Below, in pieces: positions 23,018 to 23,137 of a DNA stretch of 23,137 nucleotides. The notes beneath the pieces were generated by a model. It had not been told where the DNA came from. It made no database searches and saw nothing but the letters and a program-made list of their open reading frames with translations. The DNA is taken from positions 1 to 23,137 of the forward strand of contig DFBZ01000114.1 of NCBI GenBank assembly GCA_002366835.1, read 5' to 3'. Source of the stretch: Gammaproteobacteria bacterium UBA3067. GTDB taxonomy: Bacteria; Pseudomonadota; Gammaproteobacteria; Pseudomonadales; UBA3067. A program made the position numbers and the translations under genes. How positions within the stretch are numbered: position 1 is the first letter of the stretch; each line of letters opens with the position of its first letter.

Positions 23018-23137
23018 TTATGCAATAACCTTCGCCACAACACCCGCACCAACTGTACTGCCACCTTCGCAAATCGCAAAGCGTAAACCGTCATCCATTG
23101 CGATGGGGTTGATCAGCTCTACTTTCATCTGCACATT
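23018..23137 (-). CDS. tuf: Elongation factor Tu, C-terminal 39 residues (runs off window)
   Basis: GTPase that delivers aminoacyl-tRNA to the ribosome; only the end of domain 3 is visible. The frame reads NVQMKVELINPIAMDDGLRF, then AICEGGSTVGAGVVAKVIA and stop. This matches the EF-Tu C-terminus and its position upstream of rpsJ fits the tuf gene of the str operon. Two positions are unusual: Cys and Ser stand where EF-Tu normally has arginines in AIREGGRTVG (E. coli 377 and 381). Each is one base away from an Arg codon (TGC from CGC, AGT from CGT). Confidence 0.93.
   Translation of the reverse strand, partial: NVQMKVELINPIAMDDGLRFAICEGGSTVGAGVVAKVIA

Overview
The window is an ordinary chromosomal region of a gammaproteobacterium. 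It holds the complete S10, spc and alpha ribosomal protein operons, all on the minus strand, in the Escherichia coli gene order, followed by rplQ, a PLP aminotransferase, uvrA, a YajR-type MFS gene, ssb and the start of a type II secretion (T2SS) locus. The uvrA / MFS / ssb / rplQ neighbourhood resembles that of Pseudomonas and marine relatives such as the Cellvibrionales. The gspN-gspC-gspD genes fit a secretor of degradative enzymes. The lineage is an inference from gene order and protein similarity recalled from memory; no search was run.

Layout by coordinate. 1-651: 5' part of gspD. 710-1627: gspC. 1692-2444: gspN. 2492-3019: ssb. 3067-4449: MFS transporter. All five are on the minus strand with gaps of 47-64 bases, so they could form one transcript MFS-ssb-gspN-gspC-gspD. 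4450-4946: a 497-base gap holding an imperfect inverted repeat and the likely uvrA promoter. 4947-7766: uvrA on the plus strand, the only confident plus-strand gene. 7863-9044: class V aminotransferase (minus), convergent with uvrA across a hairpin. 9188-9213: a strong intrinsic terminator closing the ribosomal block. 9232-12112: alpha operon (rplQ, rpoA, rpsD, rpsK, rpsM) with a promoter and leader hairpin before rpsM. 12234-17811: spc operon (rpmJ, secY, rplO, rpmD, rpsE, rplR, rplF, rpsH, rpsN, rplE, rplX, rplN). 17855-22814: S10 operon (rpsQ, rpmC, rplP, rpsC, rplV, rpsS, rplB, rplW, rplD, rplC, rpsJ). 23018-23137: 3' end of tuf.

Together the minus-strand block from tuf to rplQ makes translation factor, ribosome, translocon and RNA polymerase alpha subunits, with very tight spacing and several start/stop overlaps. 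The other genes are DNA metabolism (ssb, uvrA), secretion (gsp), transport and amino-acid/glyoxylate metabolism.

I found no undescribed defence, mobile or biosynthetic system. The most notable points are two substitutions at normally invariant arginines in the visible EF-Tu C-terminus, a basic C-terminal extension on RpoA, a short upstream ORF overlapping the aminotransferase start, the inverted repeat in the MFS-uvrA gap, and the linkage of ssb to T2SS genes. No tRNA, rRNA, CRISPR array or insertion sequence was seen.
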